From Spongiactinospora sp. TRM90649 (lineage in GTDB: Bacteria > Actinomycetota > Actinomycetes > Streptosporangiales > Streptosporangiaceae): 64,000 nt of DNA. The stretch lies in the NCBI RefSeq assembly GCF_029382225.1, contig NZ_JARLTC010000015.1, positions 1 through 64,000 on the forward strand. Reading direction: 5' to 3'. Each line of letters starts with the position of its first letter. Position 1 is the first letter of the stretch. Of the stretch, positions 16,568-26,227 are shown in pieces. The position numbers and the translations under genes were made by a program. Under the pieces are notes generated by a model that saw only the letters and a list, made by a program, of their open reading frames with translations, did not search any database and was not told the DNA's origin.

Positions 16568-17364
16568 GCGGCCTGCGCATCCCGCTCGGCGGGGGCCTCG
16601 ACGGCTCGGGCACCCCCCGCGCGGTGAGCCTGCTCGCCCCCAACCCCTCACCGATGACGCTCGAAGGCACCAACACCTGGGTGCTCGCCGAACCCGGCGC
16701 GGAGGCCGCGCTGGTCGTGGACCCCGGCCCCGACGACGAGGGTCACCTGCGGCGCGTGGCGGCGCACCTCGAAGGACGGCGGGTCGAGGCGGTGCTCCTC
16801 ACCCACGGCCACGCCGACCACAGCGCGGGCGCGGCGCGCCTGGCGGAGCTGGTCGGCGCCCCGGTGCGGGCGCTGGACCCGGCCCACCGGCTCGGCTCCG
16901 AGGGGCTGGCCGACGGAGACGTGCTCTCGGTCGGTGGGCTGGAGGTGCGGGTCGTGGGCACGCCCGGCCACTCGTTCGACTCGCTGTGCTTCTGGCTGCC
17001 GCAGGACCACGCGATGCTCACCGGCGACACGGTGCTCGGCCGGGGCACCACGGTCATCGCGTCCGACGGCGATCTGGCCGACTACCTGAGCAGCCTGGAC
17101 AAGCTGCGGGTCACCGCGGAGAAGGTGGCCGCCCGCGCGCTGCTGCCCGGGCACGGGCCGGTCCTGCCGGACCCGATCGCGGCGCTCGACGCCTACATCG
17201 AGCATCGCGGGGAGCGCCTGGAGCAGATCAGACGCGCCCTGGCGGCGGGGGCCCGGACGCCCGCCGAGGTCGTGGAGATCGTCTACGCGGAGGTGGACAG
17301 GTCGCTGTGGCCCGCCGCCGAGATGTCGGTGCGCGCCCAGCTTCGTTACCTGGAGCGGTTGTAG
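16564..17364 (+). CDS. MBL-fold hydrolase (Rv3677c-like)
   Basis: A 266-residue metallo-beta-lactamase-fold protein. The HxHxDH motif (LLTHGHADHSAG, about residues 79-90), later His (GTPGHSF), Asp (MLTGDTVLG) and His (LLPGHGPVL) complete a two-metal site. Together with the C-terminal helical part (RTPAEVVEIVYAEVDRSLWPAA) it matches the LACTB2-like group, whose human member is a ribonuclease; the bacterial substrate is unknown. It starts with GTG overlapping the Nudix stop. Its last 19 bases overlap the end of the convergent crp gene, leaving no room for a separate terminator. Confidence 0.85.
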   Translation: MSGLRIPLGGGLDGSGTPRAVSLLAPNPSPMTLEGTNTWVLAEPGAEAALVVDPGPDDEGHLRRVAAHLEGRRVEAVLLTHGHADHSAGAARLAELVGAPVRALDPAHRLGSEGLADGDVLSVGGLEVRVVGTPGHSFDSLCFWLPQDHAMLTGDTVLGRGTTVIASDGDLADYLSSLDKLRVTAEKVAARALLPGHGPVLPDPIAALDAYIEHRGERLEQIRRALAAGARTPAEVVEIVYAEVDRSLWPAAEMSVRAQLRYLERL

Positions 17365-18026
17365 AGCCGCTCCATGTCGAGGATCACCACGGCCTTGGCC
17401 TCGATGCGCAGCCAGCCGCGCTGCGCGAAGTCGGCCAGCGCCTTGTTGACGGTCTCGCGGGAGGCGCCGACGAGCTGGGCCAGCTCCTCCTGGGTGAGGT
17501 CGTGGTGGACCCGCGTGCCATCGTCGACCCGCTTGCCGAACCGCTCGGCGAGGTCGAGGAGCTGCTTGGCGACCCGGCCGGGGACGTCGGTGAAGACCAG
17601 GTCGGCCAGCACGTCGTTGGTACGGCGCAGCCGCTGCGCCAGCGCGCGCAGCAGGTGCAGCGCCACCTCGGGACGGCCGGTCAGCCAGGGACGCAGGTCG
17701 TCGTGCCCGAGCCCGGCCAGGCGCACCTCGGTGAGGGCGCTGGCGCTGGCCGTACGGGGGCGGGGGTCGAACAGCGACAGCTCGCCGAACATCTCACCCG
17801 GCCCGAGCACGCTGAGGAGGTTCTCGCGCCCGTCGGGAGAGGTGCGGGAGAGTTTGATCTTGCCTTCGAGCACCACGTAGAGGCGGTCGCCCGTCTCGCC
17901 CTCGTTGAAGAGGGTGCGTCCCTTGTGCAGCTCGACCTCGGTGATGCTCGTGCGCAGAGCCGCCGCGCCCTCACGGTCGAGCGCGGCGAAGAGCGGGGCC
18001 TTGCCCAGCACGTCGTCGGTGTTCAC
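17346..18026 (-). CDS. crp: Crp/Fnr-family cAMP-responsive regulator
   Basis: A 226-residue regulator. The N-terminal cyclic-nucleotide domain carries the PBC motif GEMFGELSLFDPRPRTASA (about residues 72-90), with the E and R that bind the phosphate and ribose of cAMP. The long C helix leads to a winged HTH with recognition segment TQEELAQLVGASRETVNKAL. This is the Rv3676/SCO3571 type, active in germination and carbon/energy regulation. I chose GTG 18026 because GGAGGAACC precedes it directly; the ATG at 18050 has no such site. It diverges from nth and its 3' end overlaps the MBL gene. Confidence 0.92.
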   Translation of the reverse strand: MNTDDVLGKAPLFAALDREGAAALRTSITEVELHKGRTLFNEGETGDRLYVVLEGKIKLSRTSPDGRENLLSVLGPGEMFGELSLFDPRPRTASASALTEVRLAGLGHDDLRPWLTGRPEVALHLLRALAQRLRRTNDVLADLVFTDVPGRVAKQLLDLAERFGKRVDDGTRVHHDLTQEELAQLVGASRETVNKALADFAQRGWLRIEAKAVVILDMERLYNRSR

Positions 18027-18168
18027 GGTTCCTCCATGAAGTCTGCTCACGCTCGCGAGGTCGTCTCGGGGGGCGAACCCGCCCGTCCCGATCCCACCCG
18101 TTCCACGCAGCCATTGTGACCTACCCCACCCGGCGAGTCGCGGCGGACTGCCAGCGTAGGCTGTCGGG

Positions 18169-18891
18169 GTGCCCCGAAAAGCAGCCGACCCCGCCGGACA
18201 ATCCCGGCTCGCGCTGGTGCGCCGCGCCCGGCGGATAAACCGGATCCTGGCGGAGACCTACCCCGACGCCCACTGCGAGCTGGACTTCCACAACCCGCTT
18301 GAGCTGCTGGTCGCCACGATTCTCTCTGCGCAGTGTACGGACAAACGGGTAAATATGGTCACTCCAGTCCTGTTTGCGAAGTTTCACACGGCTGCCGACT
18401 ACGCCGCGGCGGACCGCTCGGAGATGGAGGAGATCATCCGCTCCACGGGGTTCTTCCGGGCCAAGACCAACAGCATCATCGGCATGGCCCAGGCGCTGTG
18501 CGAGCGGCACGGCGGCGAGGTGCCGGGCAAGCTGGCCGACCTGGTGAAGCTCCCCGGGGTAGGGCGCAAGACCGGCAACGTCGTGCTGGGCAACGCGTTC
18601 GGCGTGCCGGGCATCACCGTCGACACCCACTTCCAGCGGCTCACCCACCGCTTCGCGTGGACCCCAGAGACCGATCCGGTGAAGATCGAGCACGCGGTCG
18701 GCTCGCTGATCCCCAAACGCGAGTGGACCATGCTGTCGCACCGGATGATCTGGCACGGGCGCCGGATCTGCCACGCCCGCACCCCCGCCTGCGGCGTCTG
18801 CCCGGTGGCCGCCCTCTGCCCGGCCTACGGCACCGGGCCGACCGCTGAGGCCAAGGCCGTCAAACTGGTTCGCACGGGGCCGTTCTCGTGA
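18169..18891 (+). CDS. nth: Endonuclease III
   Basis: A 240-residue base-excision repair enzyme (DNA glycosylase with AP lyase activity on oxidised pyrimidines). The helix-hairpin-helix [10 protein letters not shown] contains the catalytic Lys, the VDTHF segment the catalytic Asp, and the end carries the [4Fe-4S] ligands in the C-x6-C-x2-C-x5-C pattern ([17 protein letters not shown]). Start is GTG 18169. It diverges from crp by 142 bases and overlaps the next Nudix gene by four bases (GTGA), giving an nth-nudix-marP order as in Rv3674c-Rv3672c-Rv3671c; the thioredoxin-like gene usually between them in mycobacteria is absent. Confidence 0.95.
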   Translation: MPRKAADPAGQSRLALVRRARRINRILAETYPDAHCELDFHNPLELLVATILSAQCTDKRVNMVTPVLFAKFHTAADYAAADRSEMEEIIRSTGFFRAKTNSIIGMAQALCERHGGEVPGKLADLVKLPGVGRKTGNVVLGNAFGVPGITVDTHFQRLTHRFAWTPETDPVKIEHAVGSLIPKREWTMLSHRMIWHGRRICHARTPACGVCPVAALCPAYGTGPTAEAKAVKLVRTGPFS

Positions 18892-19586
18892 GCGTCGGCG
18901 AGGGCGACGGGGCCATCGGCGGGGGCGACGGGGAAGGGCCCGAGGCGCCCGGGTGGCTGCACGCGCTGGCCGCCGCCGTCGTGCACCGTCCCGTGCCGCC
19001 CGAGTTGCGACCGCCCGTGGGGCGGGGCCGCGAGGCGGCGGTGCTGATGCTGTTCGGCCAGGAGGCCGCGCACGGCCCCGACGTCTTGCTGATCCAGCGC
19101 AGCACGCGCGGGCGCAGGCACGCTGGTCAGCCCGCCTTCCCCGGCGGCGGGGTCGATCCCGGCGACGGCGGGCCGATCGGGGCGGCGCTGCGCGAGGCCA
19201 CCGAGGAGACCGGGCTCGACTCCACCGGGGTCACCGTCCTCGGCACCCTCCCCGAGCTCTACGTCTCGCACAGCGACAACCGCGTCACCCCCGTGCTCGG
19301 CTGGTGGCACCGCCCGAGCGCGGTTCATCCCGCCGACCCCGCCGAGGTGGCGGCGGTCGAGCGGGTGCCCATCGCCGAACTGGTCGATCCGGCCAACCGG
19401 CTGCGGCTGCGCCACCCGCGCGGCGACTCGGGCCCGGCGTTCCGCGTCAGGGGCCTGCTGGTGTGGGGGTTCACCGCGGGCATCCTCGACGGCGTGCTGT
19501 CCGCCTCGGGTCTCGAACGCCCGTGGGACCACGACCGCGTCGAAGACCTCCCGCCCGAAGTGATCATGCTCGCGGCCCGCGGCTGA
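18888..19586 (+). CDS. Nudix hydrolase (CoA pyrophosphatase-like, Rv3672c type)
   Basis: A 232-residue Nudix protein with a complete box: [20 protein letters not shown] followed by EETGL. The preceding [24 protein letters not shown] segment (R-x5-HAGQxxFPGG) resembles the NudL/CoA-diphosphatase signature, so CoA or its derivatives are likely substrates. It is translationally coupled to nth through the GTGA overlap and lies 79 bases upstream of the MarP-like protease gene. Residues 1-15 are Gly/Asp/Glu-rich and disordered-looking. Confidence 0.85.
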   Translation: MSVGEGDGAIGGGDGEGPEAPGWLHALAAAVVHRPVPPELRPPVGRGREAAVLMLFGQEAAHGPDVLLIQRSTRGRRHAGQPAFPGGGVDPGDGGPIGAALREATEETGLDSTGVTVLGTLPELYVSHSDNRVTPVLGWWHRPSAVHPADPAEVAAVERVPIAELVDPANRLRLRHPRGDSGPAFRVRGLLVWGFTAGILDGVLSASGLERPWDHDRVEDLPPEVIMLAARG

Positions 19587-19665
19587 GGGGTGCCGGCGCG
19601 GGTGTGTCGCGCCGGTACGACCGAACCGGTGCACGTACGCGGTCCGCGCTGGATACGGTTGAAGC

Positions 19666-20856
19666 GTGCGCGGTGATCTCCTCGACCTCATCCTCGTCGG
19701 TCTTGTGATTGCCTTCGGCGTCTCGGGATACCGCCAAGGCTTCATCATCGGCGCGCTGAGCTTCGTCGGCTTCGTGGGCGGCGCGTTCCTCGGCGTGGCG
19801 ATCGCGCCGTCGATCGCCCGCTCGCTGGTGGACGGCGACACCGAGCGGGCGCTGCTCGCCATCGTGATCGTCTTCCTGGCCGCGACGATCGGCCAGTTCG
19901 CATCGTCGACGCTGGGCGCGGTGGTGCGAAGTCATGTCACCTGGGAACCGGCCAAGGTCGCCGATGCCGTCGGCGGCACGTTCGCGAGCGCGCTGTCCGT
20001 GCTGGTCGTCGTCTGGCTCATCGGCGGCGTGCTGGCCCACGGCCCGTTCCCGCCGCTCAGCCAGCAGGTCAACAACTCGCTGGTGCTGGCCACCGTCGAC
20101 CAGACCCTCCCCGACGTCGCCAAGCAATGGCGGGTCAAGTTCAAGGAGTTCGTCGACACCTCCGAGTTCCCGCAGGTGTTCGAGGCCATCGGCGGCGGCC
20201 AGTTCGTCGACGTGCCGCCGCCCGACGCGGGCATCCTCAAGGGGGCCGCGCTGCGCCGCGCCCGCGAGGGCATCGTGAAGATCCAGGGCACCGCGCCGTC
20301 GTGCCGCAAGAGCATCGAGGGCACCGGCTTCGTCTACGCCAACGACCGGATCATGACGAACGCGCACGTCGTGGCCGGGGTAACCGAGCAGCTCCGGGTC
20401 ACCGACCACACCGGCAGCACCCACGCCGCGCGGGTGGTCCTCTACAACCCCGACCGCGACATCGCCGTCCTCTACGTGCCCGGCCTCGACCTGCCGGTGC
20501 TGCGCTTCGACGGCAAGGCGGAGAAGGGCGACGAGGCGATCATCGCGGGATACCCGAGAGGCCGTCCCTTTACGCCGGTGGCGGCGCGCATCCGGGTCAA
20601 GCAGCACGCCGAGGGCTACGAGATCTACCACCGCAAGAAGGTCATCAGGGAGGTCTACTCGATCCGCGGCGTCGTCCAGCCGGGAAACTCCGGCGGGCCG
20701 CTGCTGACCCCCGAGGGCCGGGTGTTCGGCGTGATCTTCGCGGCGGCCACGGACGAGGATGAGACCGGCTACGTGCTGACCGCCCGCGAGGTCACCCCCG
20801 ACGCCGAGGACGGCTCCCAGCGGGTCAACCGGGTCGGCACCCAGGGGTGCGACTGA
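19666..20856 (+). CDS. marP: MarP-like membrane serine protease with CvpA domain
   Basis: A 396-residue protease. The first 130 or so residues form a CvpA-type domain with four hydrophobic helices (starting LLDLILVGLVIAFGVSGYRQ), followed by a periplasm-facing chymotrypsin-like domain with His (TNAHVVAG), Asp (NPDRDIAVL) and Ser (GNSGGPLL). In M. tuberculosis the orthologue Rv3671c keeps cytosolic pH during acid stress by processing a peptidoglycan hydrolase; two cysteines (SCRKS and the C-terminal QGCD) could form the disulfide seen there. The symbol rests on domain order and synteny with nth and the Nudix gene. Start is GTG 19666. Confidence 0.88.
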   Translation: MRGDLLDLILVGLVIAFGVSGYRQGFIIGALSFVGFVGGAFLGVAIAPSIARSLVDGDTERALLAIVIVFLAATIGQFASSTLGAVVRSHVTWEPAKVADAVGGTFASALSVLVVVWLIGGVLAHGPFPPLSQQVNNSLVLATVDQTLPDVAKQWRVKFKEFVDTSEFPQVFEAIGGGQFVDVPPPDAGILKGAALRRAREGIVKIQGTAPSCRKSIEGTGFVYANDRIMTNAHVVAGVTEQLRVTDHTGSTHAARVVLYNPDRDIAVLYVPGLDLPVLRFDGKAEKGDEAIIAGYPRGRPFTPVAARIRVKQHAEGYEIYHRKKVIREVYSIRGVVQPGNSGGPLLTPEGRVFGVIFAAATDEDETGYVLTAREVTPDAEDGSQRVNRVGTQGCD

Positions 20857-20867
20857 CGGCGGGCGGC

Positions 20868-21359
20868 TCAGCGGCCCGGGTCGAGGAGCGCCCTGACGGC
20901 GGCGATGGCCTCCGAGGGGTCGGCCTGGGCGGGGTCGGCCGCCAGGGAGTGCGCCCGCCGTACGATCCCGGTCAGGTCCATCCCGTACGGCGTGCGCTCG
21001 CCGCCGCCTCCGCTGTGGCCGTGCACGCGGTCGGCGCCGCGGGTGAGCAGGGTGCCCGCGCCGCGCGTGTTGCCGCGCTGCAGGTGCGTCAGGCCCACGC
21101 AGATCTGGGCGAGCCCCTGCCACATCGCGCGCTCGTCGTCGGGCGCGTTCTTCCAGCGGGCCTCCAGGACCTCGTGGGCGTGGAACGGCCGCCCCTCGCC
21201 CAGCAGCCGCGCCGCCTCCGTCACCGTTTCCGCGCCGCCGGGCGCGTAGTCGTCCGGGACGCGTTCGACCCCGGCCGCGCCCCGGGGCAAGGGGCGGCCG
21301 TACTCGTCGCGCGGACGGGCGTTTCTGGGCCGTCCAGAGGGATCCCTGTCGCGGCTCAA
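20868..21359 (-). CDS. DUF309 protein
   Basis: A 163-residue protein with the DUF309 helical signature: AARLLGEGRPFHAHEVLEAR then WKNAPDDERAMWQGLAQICV and HLQRGNTRGAGTLL. The H-x-H-E-x-x-E-x-x-W core is highly conserved in the family and looks like a metal or active site, but no function is known. The start is a TTG at 21359 that overlaps the stop of the upstream hydrolase (TTGA), so the two are coupled. It converges on the MarP-like gene with a 12-base gap. Confidence 0.82.
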   Translation of the reverse strand: MSRDRDPSGRPRNARPRDEYGRPLPRGAAGVERVPDDYAPGGAETVTEAARLLGEGRPFHAHEVLEARWKNAPDDERAMWQGLAQICVGLTHLQRGNTRGAGTLLTRGADRVHGHSGGGGERTPYGMDLTGIVRRAHSLAADPAQADPSEAIAAVRALLDPGR

Positions 21360-22279
21360 CGCCCGGACTCCTGGCCGTCGAGCCAGGAGATCAACTCGGC
21401 GTCGAACTCGGCCGGGCGCTCCTCGTGCGGGAAGTGCCCCGCGCCGTCGATCATTCGCCAGAGGTAGGGCCCCGAGACGTGGCGTCCCGAGCCGTGGGCG
21501 GTGCGGGGCAGCACGCACGGGTCGAGCGAGCCGTGGAGCTGGAGCGTGGGCGCCTCGACGGGCGCGCGCATGCTCCGCGCGTAGCGCAGGCCGTCCGGGC
21601 GGAACTGGGACCGGCCGAGCCAGCGGTGGTATTCGAGCGCGCAGTGCGCGACGCCAGGGATGCCGAACGCCTCTCGGTAGGTCGCGAGGACCTCCTCGCC
21701 GGGCTTGCCGTTGGGGCCCGACCAGCGTTCGAGCAGGCGTCCGACGCGGACCGCGCCGCGTGCCGTCAGCCGTCGTTCCGGGATGAAGGGGAGCTGGTAC
21801 GGCAACCGGGTCACCGTCACGCGAAGCTGCCCGAACGGGTCGGCCACCAGCGACCGGCGCAGCCTGAGCGGGTGCGGGGCCGCCACCGGCACCAGCCGGC
21901 GCACGCTCTTCGGGTCGAGCGCCGCCATGGTCCAGGCCAGCAGCCCGCCCCAGTTGTGGCCGACCACGATCGCGCCCGTCTCGCCGAGGGCGCGGATCAG
22001 GCCCGCGGCGTCCTGGGCGAGGGTCGGCAGATCGTAGCCGCGCGGCGGCTTGTCGCTCGCGCCGTAGCCGCGCAGGTCGACGGCCACCGCCCGGTATCCG
22101 GCCGCGGGCAGGGACACGAGCTGGTGCCGCCAGGTCCACCAGAACTGCGGGAACCCGTGCAGCAGGAGCACGAGCGGGCCCCTACCGGCCTCCACGACGT
22201 GGAAGCGGGTGCCCCCGGCGTGGACGCCGCGGTGGGTCCAGGGGCCCTCTACCTGGGCCAGCGACTCGTCAAGGGGCAT
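21356..22279 (-). CDS. ephE: Alpha/beta hydrolase, epoxide-hydrolase-like (EphE)
   Basis: A 307-residue alpha/beta-hydrolase. The oxyanion HGFPQF motif, nucleophile elbow VGHNWGGLLAW (which normally reads GHDWGG with an Asp nucleophile in epoxide hydrolases) and a late AGHFPHEERP with the catalytic His are visible. In this copy the elbow has Asn where the epoxide-hydrolase nucleophile is expected (GHNWGG has the nucleophile at the N position), so the enzyme may need deamidation-like activation or have another role. Cap-domain tyrosines are plausible but not certain. It lies between the holin-like gene (11-base overlap) and DUF309, as Rv3670 does in mycobacteria. Confidence 0.75.
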   Translation of the reverse strand: MPLDESLAQVEGPWTHRGVHAGGTRFHVVEAGRGPLVLLLHGFPQFWWTWRHQLVSLPAAGYRAVAVDLRGYGASDKPPRGYDLPTLAQDAAGLIRALGETGAIVVGHNWGGLLAWTMAALDPKSVRRLVPVAAPHPLRLRRSLVADPFGQLRVTVTRLPYQLPFIPERRLTARGAVRVGRLLERWSGPNGKPGEEVLATYREAFGIPGVAHCALEYHRWLGRSQFRPDGLRYARSMRAPVEAPTLQLHGSLDPCVLPRTAHGSGRHVSGPYLWRMIDGAGHFPHEERPAEFDAELISWLDGQESGR

Positions 22280-22760
22280 GACTCACCGACTCACGCCGGG
22301 CGCCGATCTCACCGGCCCCATCCGGCGTCTTCGCCGCCCCGAGGCCGTCGAAGTCGCCGTCGAGGTCGCCCGGGCCGCCCTTGAGGCTCTTCAGAGTGCG
22401 GGTGGTGCGCCGCATCTTGGTCAGACCCTTCAGCCTGCGCCAGCCGAGTAGGACGAGCAGCGCGGCGGCGAGGATGTAGAAGACGGTCACGATCGTGAAG
22501 GCCAGCGCCTGCGACAGACCCGCCGCGACCAGCCAGTACGCGATCGTGAACGAGGCCAGGATGAGCACCAGGTGGCCGATGAAGGCGGCGGCGGCGAACA
22601 GGCCGCCTGCGGTGCCCACGCGCTTGGCGTCGAATCTCAGTTCGGCCTTCGCCAGTTCGATCTCCGACCGGATCAGGGTGGAGATCTGGTCGCTCGCCTG
22701 GGCTACCAGTTCGCCCAGGGATTCCTCCTGGGACGGCTCCGCGGCCGGATTATGCGGCAT
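22269..22760 (-). CDS. Holin-X/phage-holin-superfamily-like membrane protein
   Basis: A 163-residue membrane protein of the actinobacterial holin-X superfamily III type. An acidic soluble helix (LGELVAQASDQISTLIRSEI ELAKAELRF) precedes two hydrophobic helices (GTAGGLFAAAAFIGHLVLIL and ALAFTIVTVFYILAAALLVL), then a basic tail (KMRRTTRTLKSLKGGPGD). Despite the name there is no evidence of phage origin; the position matches Rv3669. I chose ATG 22760 because GGAGATC precedes it. The gene overlaps the hydrolase start by 11 bases. Confidence 0.75.
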   Translation of the reverse strand: MPHNPAAEPSQEESLGELVAQASDQISTLIRSEIELAKAELRFDAKRVGTAGGLFAAAAFIGHLVLILASFTIAYWLVAAGLSQALAFTIVTVFYILAAALLVLLGWRRLKGLTKMRRTTRTLKSLKGGPGDLDGDFDGLGAAKTPDGAGEIGARRESVSHAP

Positions 22761-22796
22761 GAACGATCTCCTATCGGTAGCCGGACCTGCTGTCAA

Positions 22797-24071
22797 TCAT
22801 CCTGGCCGGTCATCGGCCTCGGCACGCGCCCCCTCACCGCCGTCCTGATCGACTTCCTCGGCCCTGCCCCGTGAGCGTATGCGCAGGCGGAGCAGCACGG
22901 CGGCCAGCACCGACGCCGTGAGGCTGGCGGCCAGGACTCCCGTGGTCACCGCGCCGGAGCGCGCCGGGTCGCCACCGTAGGCCAGATCGCCGATCAGCAG
23001 CGAGACGGTGAACCCGATGCCGCCGAGCAGGGATACCGCCGCCATGTCCCTCCAGCTCAGGTCGCTGGACAGCCGTGCCAGCCCGAGGCGCACGGCGAGC
23101 CAGGCCCCGCCGAACACTCCGATGAACTTGCCAACGACCAGTCCTGCCATGACGCCTACCACTACCCGGTCAGCGAAGATCGTGCCCAATGCGGAGGAAT
23201 TCAGTGGAACCCCGGCGGACAGGAACGCGAACACCGGTACGACCAGCCCCGCCGAGATCGGGCGGATGTAGTGGTCGGCCCGCTCGGACGGCGCGCGGTC
23301 CTCTCCAGGGGAGGCGGTGCACCGGGTGAGCAGTCCGAGGGCGACCCCGGCCACCGTGGCGTGCACGCCGCTGACCTCCACGAAGTACCAGGCGGCCAGG
23401 GCGATCGGCAGGTACGGCCAGGGCCCGCGTACCCGCTTGTGCTGGAGCACGCCGTACAGGGCGATCAGGGCCGCGCCGGCGAGCAGCGCGAGCACGTTCA
23501 GCCGCTCGGTGTAGAACACCGCGATGACGGCGATGGCCCCCAGGTCGTCCACGACGGCACAGGTGAGCAGGAACGCGCGCAGCGCCGCCGGCATCGCCGA
23601 GGCCGTCACGGCCAGGACGGCGAGCGCGAACGCGATGTCGGTCGCCGTCGGGATCGCCCAGCCCCGGCCCGCGTCCGGCGCTCCCATCGAGACCAGGAGG
23701 TAGACGGCGGCGGGCCCGGCCATCCCGGCCACCGCCGCGATGATGGGGAGGGCGGCCTTGCGGAGCACCGCGAGTTCCCCGTGCGTGAACTCTTCCTTCA
23801 CTTCCAGCCCGGCGACGAAGAAGAAGATCGCCAGCAGGCCGTTCTGCGCCCATTTGTAGAGTTCGAGGTCGAGGTGCAGGGTCGCCGGGCCGATGGTCAG
23901 CGAGCGGAACGCGTCGTAGTCCTGGTAGGAGATGTTCGCCCAGATCAGCGCCCCGACGGTGGCCAGCAGCATGATCACGCCGCCGATCGTCTCGGCGCGC
24001 AGGGCTTCGGCGATCTGGAGTGCGTAACGGGCGGTGGGACGGATGGGCCACACTTGCGCGGCCTTGCGCAT
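22797..24071 (-). CDS. nhaA: Na+/H+ antiporter NhaA
   Basis: A 424-residue antiporter with about 11-12 membrane helices. The signature FFFVAGLEVKEEFTHGEL and the ion-binding aspartates in PTATDIAFALAVLA and LTCAVVDDLGAIAVIA are intact; the GGIGFTVSLLIGDLAY segment near the end is also typical. It exchanges sodium for protons across the cell membrane for pH and salt control. Start ATG 24071 follows GGAGTGAGC; a longer frame to 24128 has no ribosome site. The tail is acidic and charged (EEVDQDGGEGARAEADDRPG). Confidence 0.93.
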   Translation of the reverse strand: MRKAAQVWPIRPTARYALQIAEALRAETIGGVIMLLATVGALIWANISYQDYDAFRSLTIGPATLHLDLELYKWAQNGLLAIFFFVAGLEVKEEFTHGELAVLRKAALPIIAAVAGMAGPAAVYLLVSMGAPDAGRGWAIPTATDIAFALAVLAVTASAMPAALRAFLLTCAVVDDLGAIAVIAVFYTERLNVLALLAGAALIALYGVLQHKRVRGPWPYLPIALAAWYFVEVSGVHATVAGVALGLLTRCTASPGEDRAPSERADHYIRPISAGLVVPVFAFLSAGVPLNSSALGTIFADRVVVGVMAGLVVGKFIGVFGGAWLAVRLGLARLSSDLSWRDMAAVSLLGGIGFTVSLLIGDLAYGGDPARSGAVTTGVLAASLTASVLAAVLLRLRIRSRGRAEEVDQDGGEGARAEADDRPG

Positions 24072-24217
24072 GCTCACTCCGGTGCTCGGGATCGGTCGAC
24101 TGATCGCCGACCAGACTTCCCGGCACACCGCCTTAAGATTAACGGACTAACCCCACCAAAGCCGACAGGCGCGACCCGGCGTACCAGAATCGCGCCTGCG
24201 CTTGGACGTCGCTTGGA

Positions 24218-26212
24218 TCAGTCCTCCGACTTGGCCGAGGGCAGCTTCTCCGAGATCAGGTTCATCACCGAGCTGTCCGTCAGCGTGGTGACGTCGCCCA
24301 GCGAGCGGTTCTCCGCCACGTCGCGAAGCAGCCGGCGCATGATCTTGCCGGACCGCGTCTTCGGCAGTTCGGGCACCACCAGGATCTGGCGCGGCTTGGC
24401 GATCGGCCCCAGCGTCTTGGCCACGTGCGCGCGCAGCTCGGCTCCGATGTCGTCGCTCTCCTCCGCGCTGCCGCGCAGGATCACGAACGACACGATGGCC
24501 TGGCCCGTCACCGGGTCCGTCGCGCCCACGACGGCCGCCTCGGCGACCTTCGGGTGCGACACCAGGGCGCTCTCCACCTCGGTGGTGGAGATGTTGTGAC
24601 CGGAGACGAGCATCACGTCGTCGACCCGGCCGAGCAGCCAGAGGTCGCCGTCCTCGTCGCGCTTGGCGCCGTCGCCGGGGAAGTACATCCCCTCGAAGCG
24701 CGACCAGTAGGTGTCGATGTAACGCTGGTCGTCGCCCCAGATCGTGCGGAGCATCGCGGGCCACGGCTCACGGACGACGAGGAAGCCGCCGCCGCCGTTC
24801 GGGACGCTGTTGCCCTGGTCGTCCACCACGTCGGCGGAGATGCCCGGCAGCGGGCGCATGGCCGCGCCCGGCTTCGCCGCCGTGACGCCCGGCAGGGGGC
24901 TGATCATGATGGCCCCGGTCTCGGTCTGCCACCAGGTGTCCACGACCGGACAGCGGTTGCCGCCGATGTGCTCGCGGTACCAGACATACGCCTCGGGGTT
25001 GATCGGCTCGCCGACGCTGCCCAGCACGCGCAGGCTGGACATGTCGAACTTCGCGGGGATGTCGTCGCCCCACTTCATGAAGGTCCGGATCGCCGTGGGC
25101 GCGGTGTAGAGGAGGGTGATCTTGTACTTCTGGACGATCTCCCAGAACCGGCCGCGGTGCGGGGTGTCCGGGGTGCCCTCGTAGATCACGCTCGTCGCGC
25201 CGTTGGCGAGCGGGCCGTACACGATGTAGGAGTGGCCCGTCACCCAGCCGATGTCGGCCGTGCACCAGTAGATGTCGGTCTCGGGCTTGAGGTCGAAGAC
25301 GGCCTGGTGGGTCCAGGCGGTCTGGGTGAGGTAGCCGCCGCCGGTGTGCAGGATGCCCTTCGGCTTGCCCGTGGTGCCGCTGGTGTAGAGGATGTACAGC
25401 GGGTCCTCGGCGTCGTGCGCCTCCGGCGTGTGCTGGTCGCTCTGCCGGTCGACGAGGTCGTGCCACCAGACGTCGCGGTCGGTGGCGCCCACCTCCTGCC
25501 CGGTGCGGCGTACGACGAGCACGTGCTCCACCTGGGGGCACTCCGCCACGGCCTCGTCCACCGTGGGCTTGAGCGCCGAGGGCGCGTTACGGCGGTAGCC
25601 GCCGTCGGCGGTGATGACGACCTTGGCGTCGGCGTCGTCGATGCGGTTCTTCAGCGCCGTGGCCGAGAAGCCGCCGAAGACGACCGAGTGGACCGCCCCG
25701 ATGCGGGCGCAGGCCAGCATCGAGATCGGCAGCTCGGGGATCATCGGAAGGTAGATGGCGACCCGGTCGCCCTTGCGGACGCCCAGTTCGAGCAGCGCGT
25801 TGGCGGCCTTGCTCACCTCGCGCTGCAGGTCGGAGTAAGTGATCGTACGGCTGTCGCCCTCGGGCTCACCCTCCCAGTGGTAGGCGACCTTGCCGCCGTT
25901 GCCCGCCTCCACGTGCCGATCCACGCAGTTGTAGGCCACGTTGAGGCGCCCGCCGACGAACCACTTGGCGAAGGGCGGGTTCCACTCAAGGGTGGTGTCC
26001 CAGCGATCGGCCCAGCTCAGGCGTTCCGCGGCCCGTTCCCAGAAGGCCAGCCGGTCACGCTGCGCCTCGTCATATGCGCTCGCGGTCACGTTCGCCGCCG
26101 CGGCGAGGTCGGCCGGAGGTTCGAAGCGTCTCGTCTCCTGCAGCAGGTTCGACAGAGTCTCCTGTGTCTGGTTGCCGCCGCCAGGGCCGTGACCAGGGGT
26201 TTCCGGGGCCAC
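24218..26212 (-). CDS. acsA: Acetyl-CoA synthetase
   Basis: A 664-residue AMP-forming acetate-CoA ligase. The ATP-binding [14 protein letters not shown] loop, the [11 protein letters not shown] region, [16 protein letters not shown], and the C-terminal catalytic [14 protein letters not shown] (the Lys being the usual acetylation control site) are all present. It turns acetate, ATP and CoA into acetyl-CoA. Length equals the family norm. I chose GTG 26212 because AAGGAG sits six bases before it; the GTG at 26227 begins within that site. It reads away from the Fic-like gene; 529 bases of non-coding DNA upstream could hold its promoter. Confidence 0.95.
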   Translation of the reverse strand: MAPETPGHGPGGGNQTQETLSNLLQETRRFEPPADLAAAANVTASAYDEAQRDRLAFWERAAERLSWADRWDTTLEWNPPFAKWFVGGRLNVAYNCVDRHVEAGNGGKVAYHWEGEPEGDSRTITYSDLQREVSKAANALLELGVRKGDRVAIYLPMIPELPISMLACARIGAVHSVVFGGFSATALKNRIDDADAKVVITADGGYRRNAPSALKPTVDEAVAECPQVEHVLVVRRTGQEVGATDRDVWWHDLVDRQSDQHTPEAHDAEDPLYILYTSGTTGKPKGILHTGGGYLTQTAWTHQAVFDLKPETDIYWCTADIGWVTGHSYIVYGPLANGATSVIYEGTPDTPHRGRFWEIVQKYKITLLYTAPTAIRTFMKWGDDIPAKFDMSSLRVLGSVGEPINPEAYVWYREHIGGNRCPVVDTWWQTETGAIMISPLPGVTAAKPGAAMRPLPGISADVVDDQGNSVPNGGGGFLVVREPWPAMLRTIWGDDQRYIDTYWSRFEGMYFPGDGAKRDEDGDLWLLGRVDDVMLVSGHNISTTEVESALVSHPKVAEAAVVGATDPVTGQAIVSFVILRGSAEESDDIGAELRAHVAKTLGPIAKPRQILVVPELPKTRSGKIMRRLLRDVAENRSLGDVTTLTDSSVMNLISEKLPSAKSED

Positions 26213-26227
26213 TACATACTCCTTCAC

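Noticed and set aside
18100-18168. Crp autoregulation site in the crp-nth gap
   Set aside because: Only half of the TGTGA-N6-TCACA consensus (TTGTGAC at about 18114) is present; the other half is missing.
22269-22760. Holin-like gene as a prophage remnant
   Set aside because: The gene is in conserved actinobacterial synteny (Rv3669 place) with no lysin, tail or integrase genes around it.
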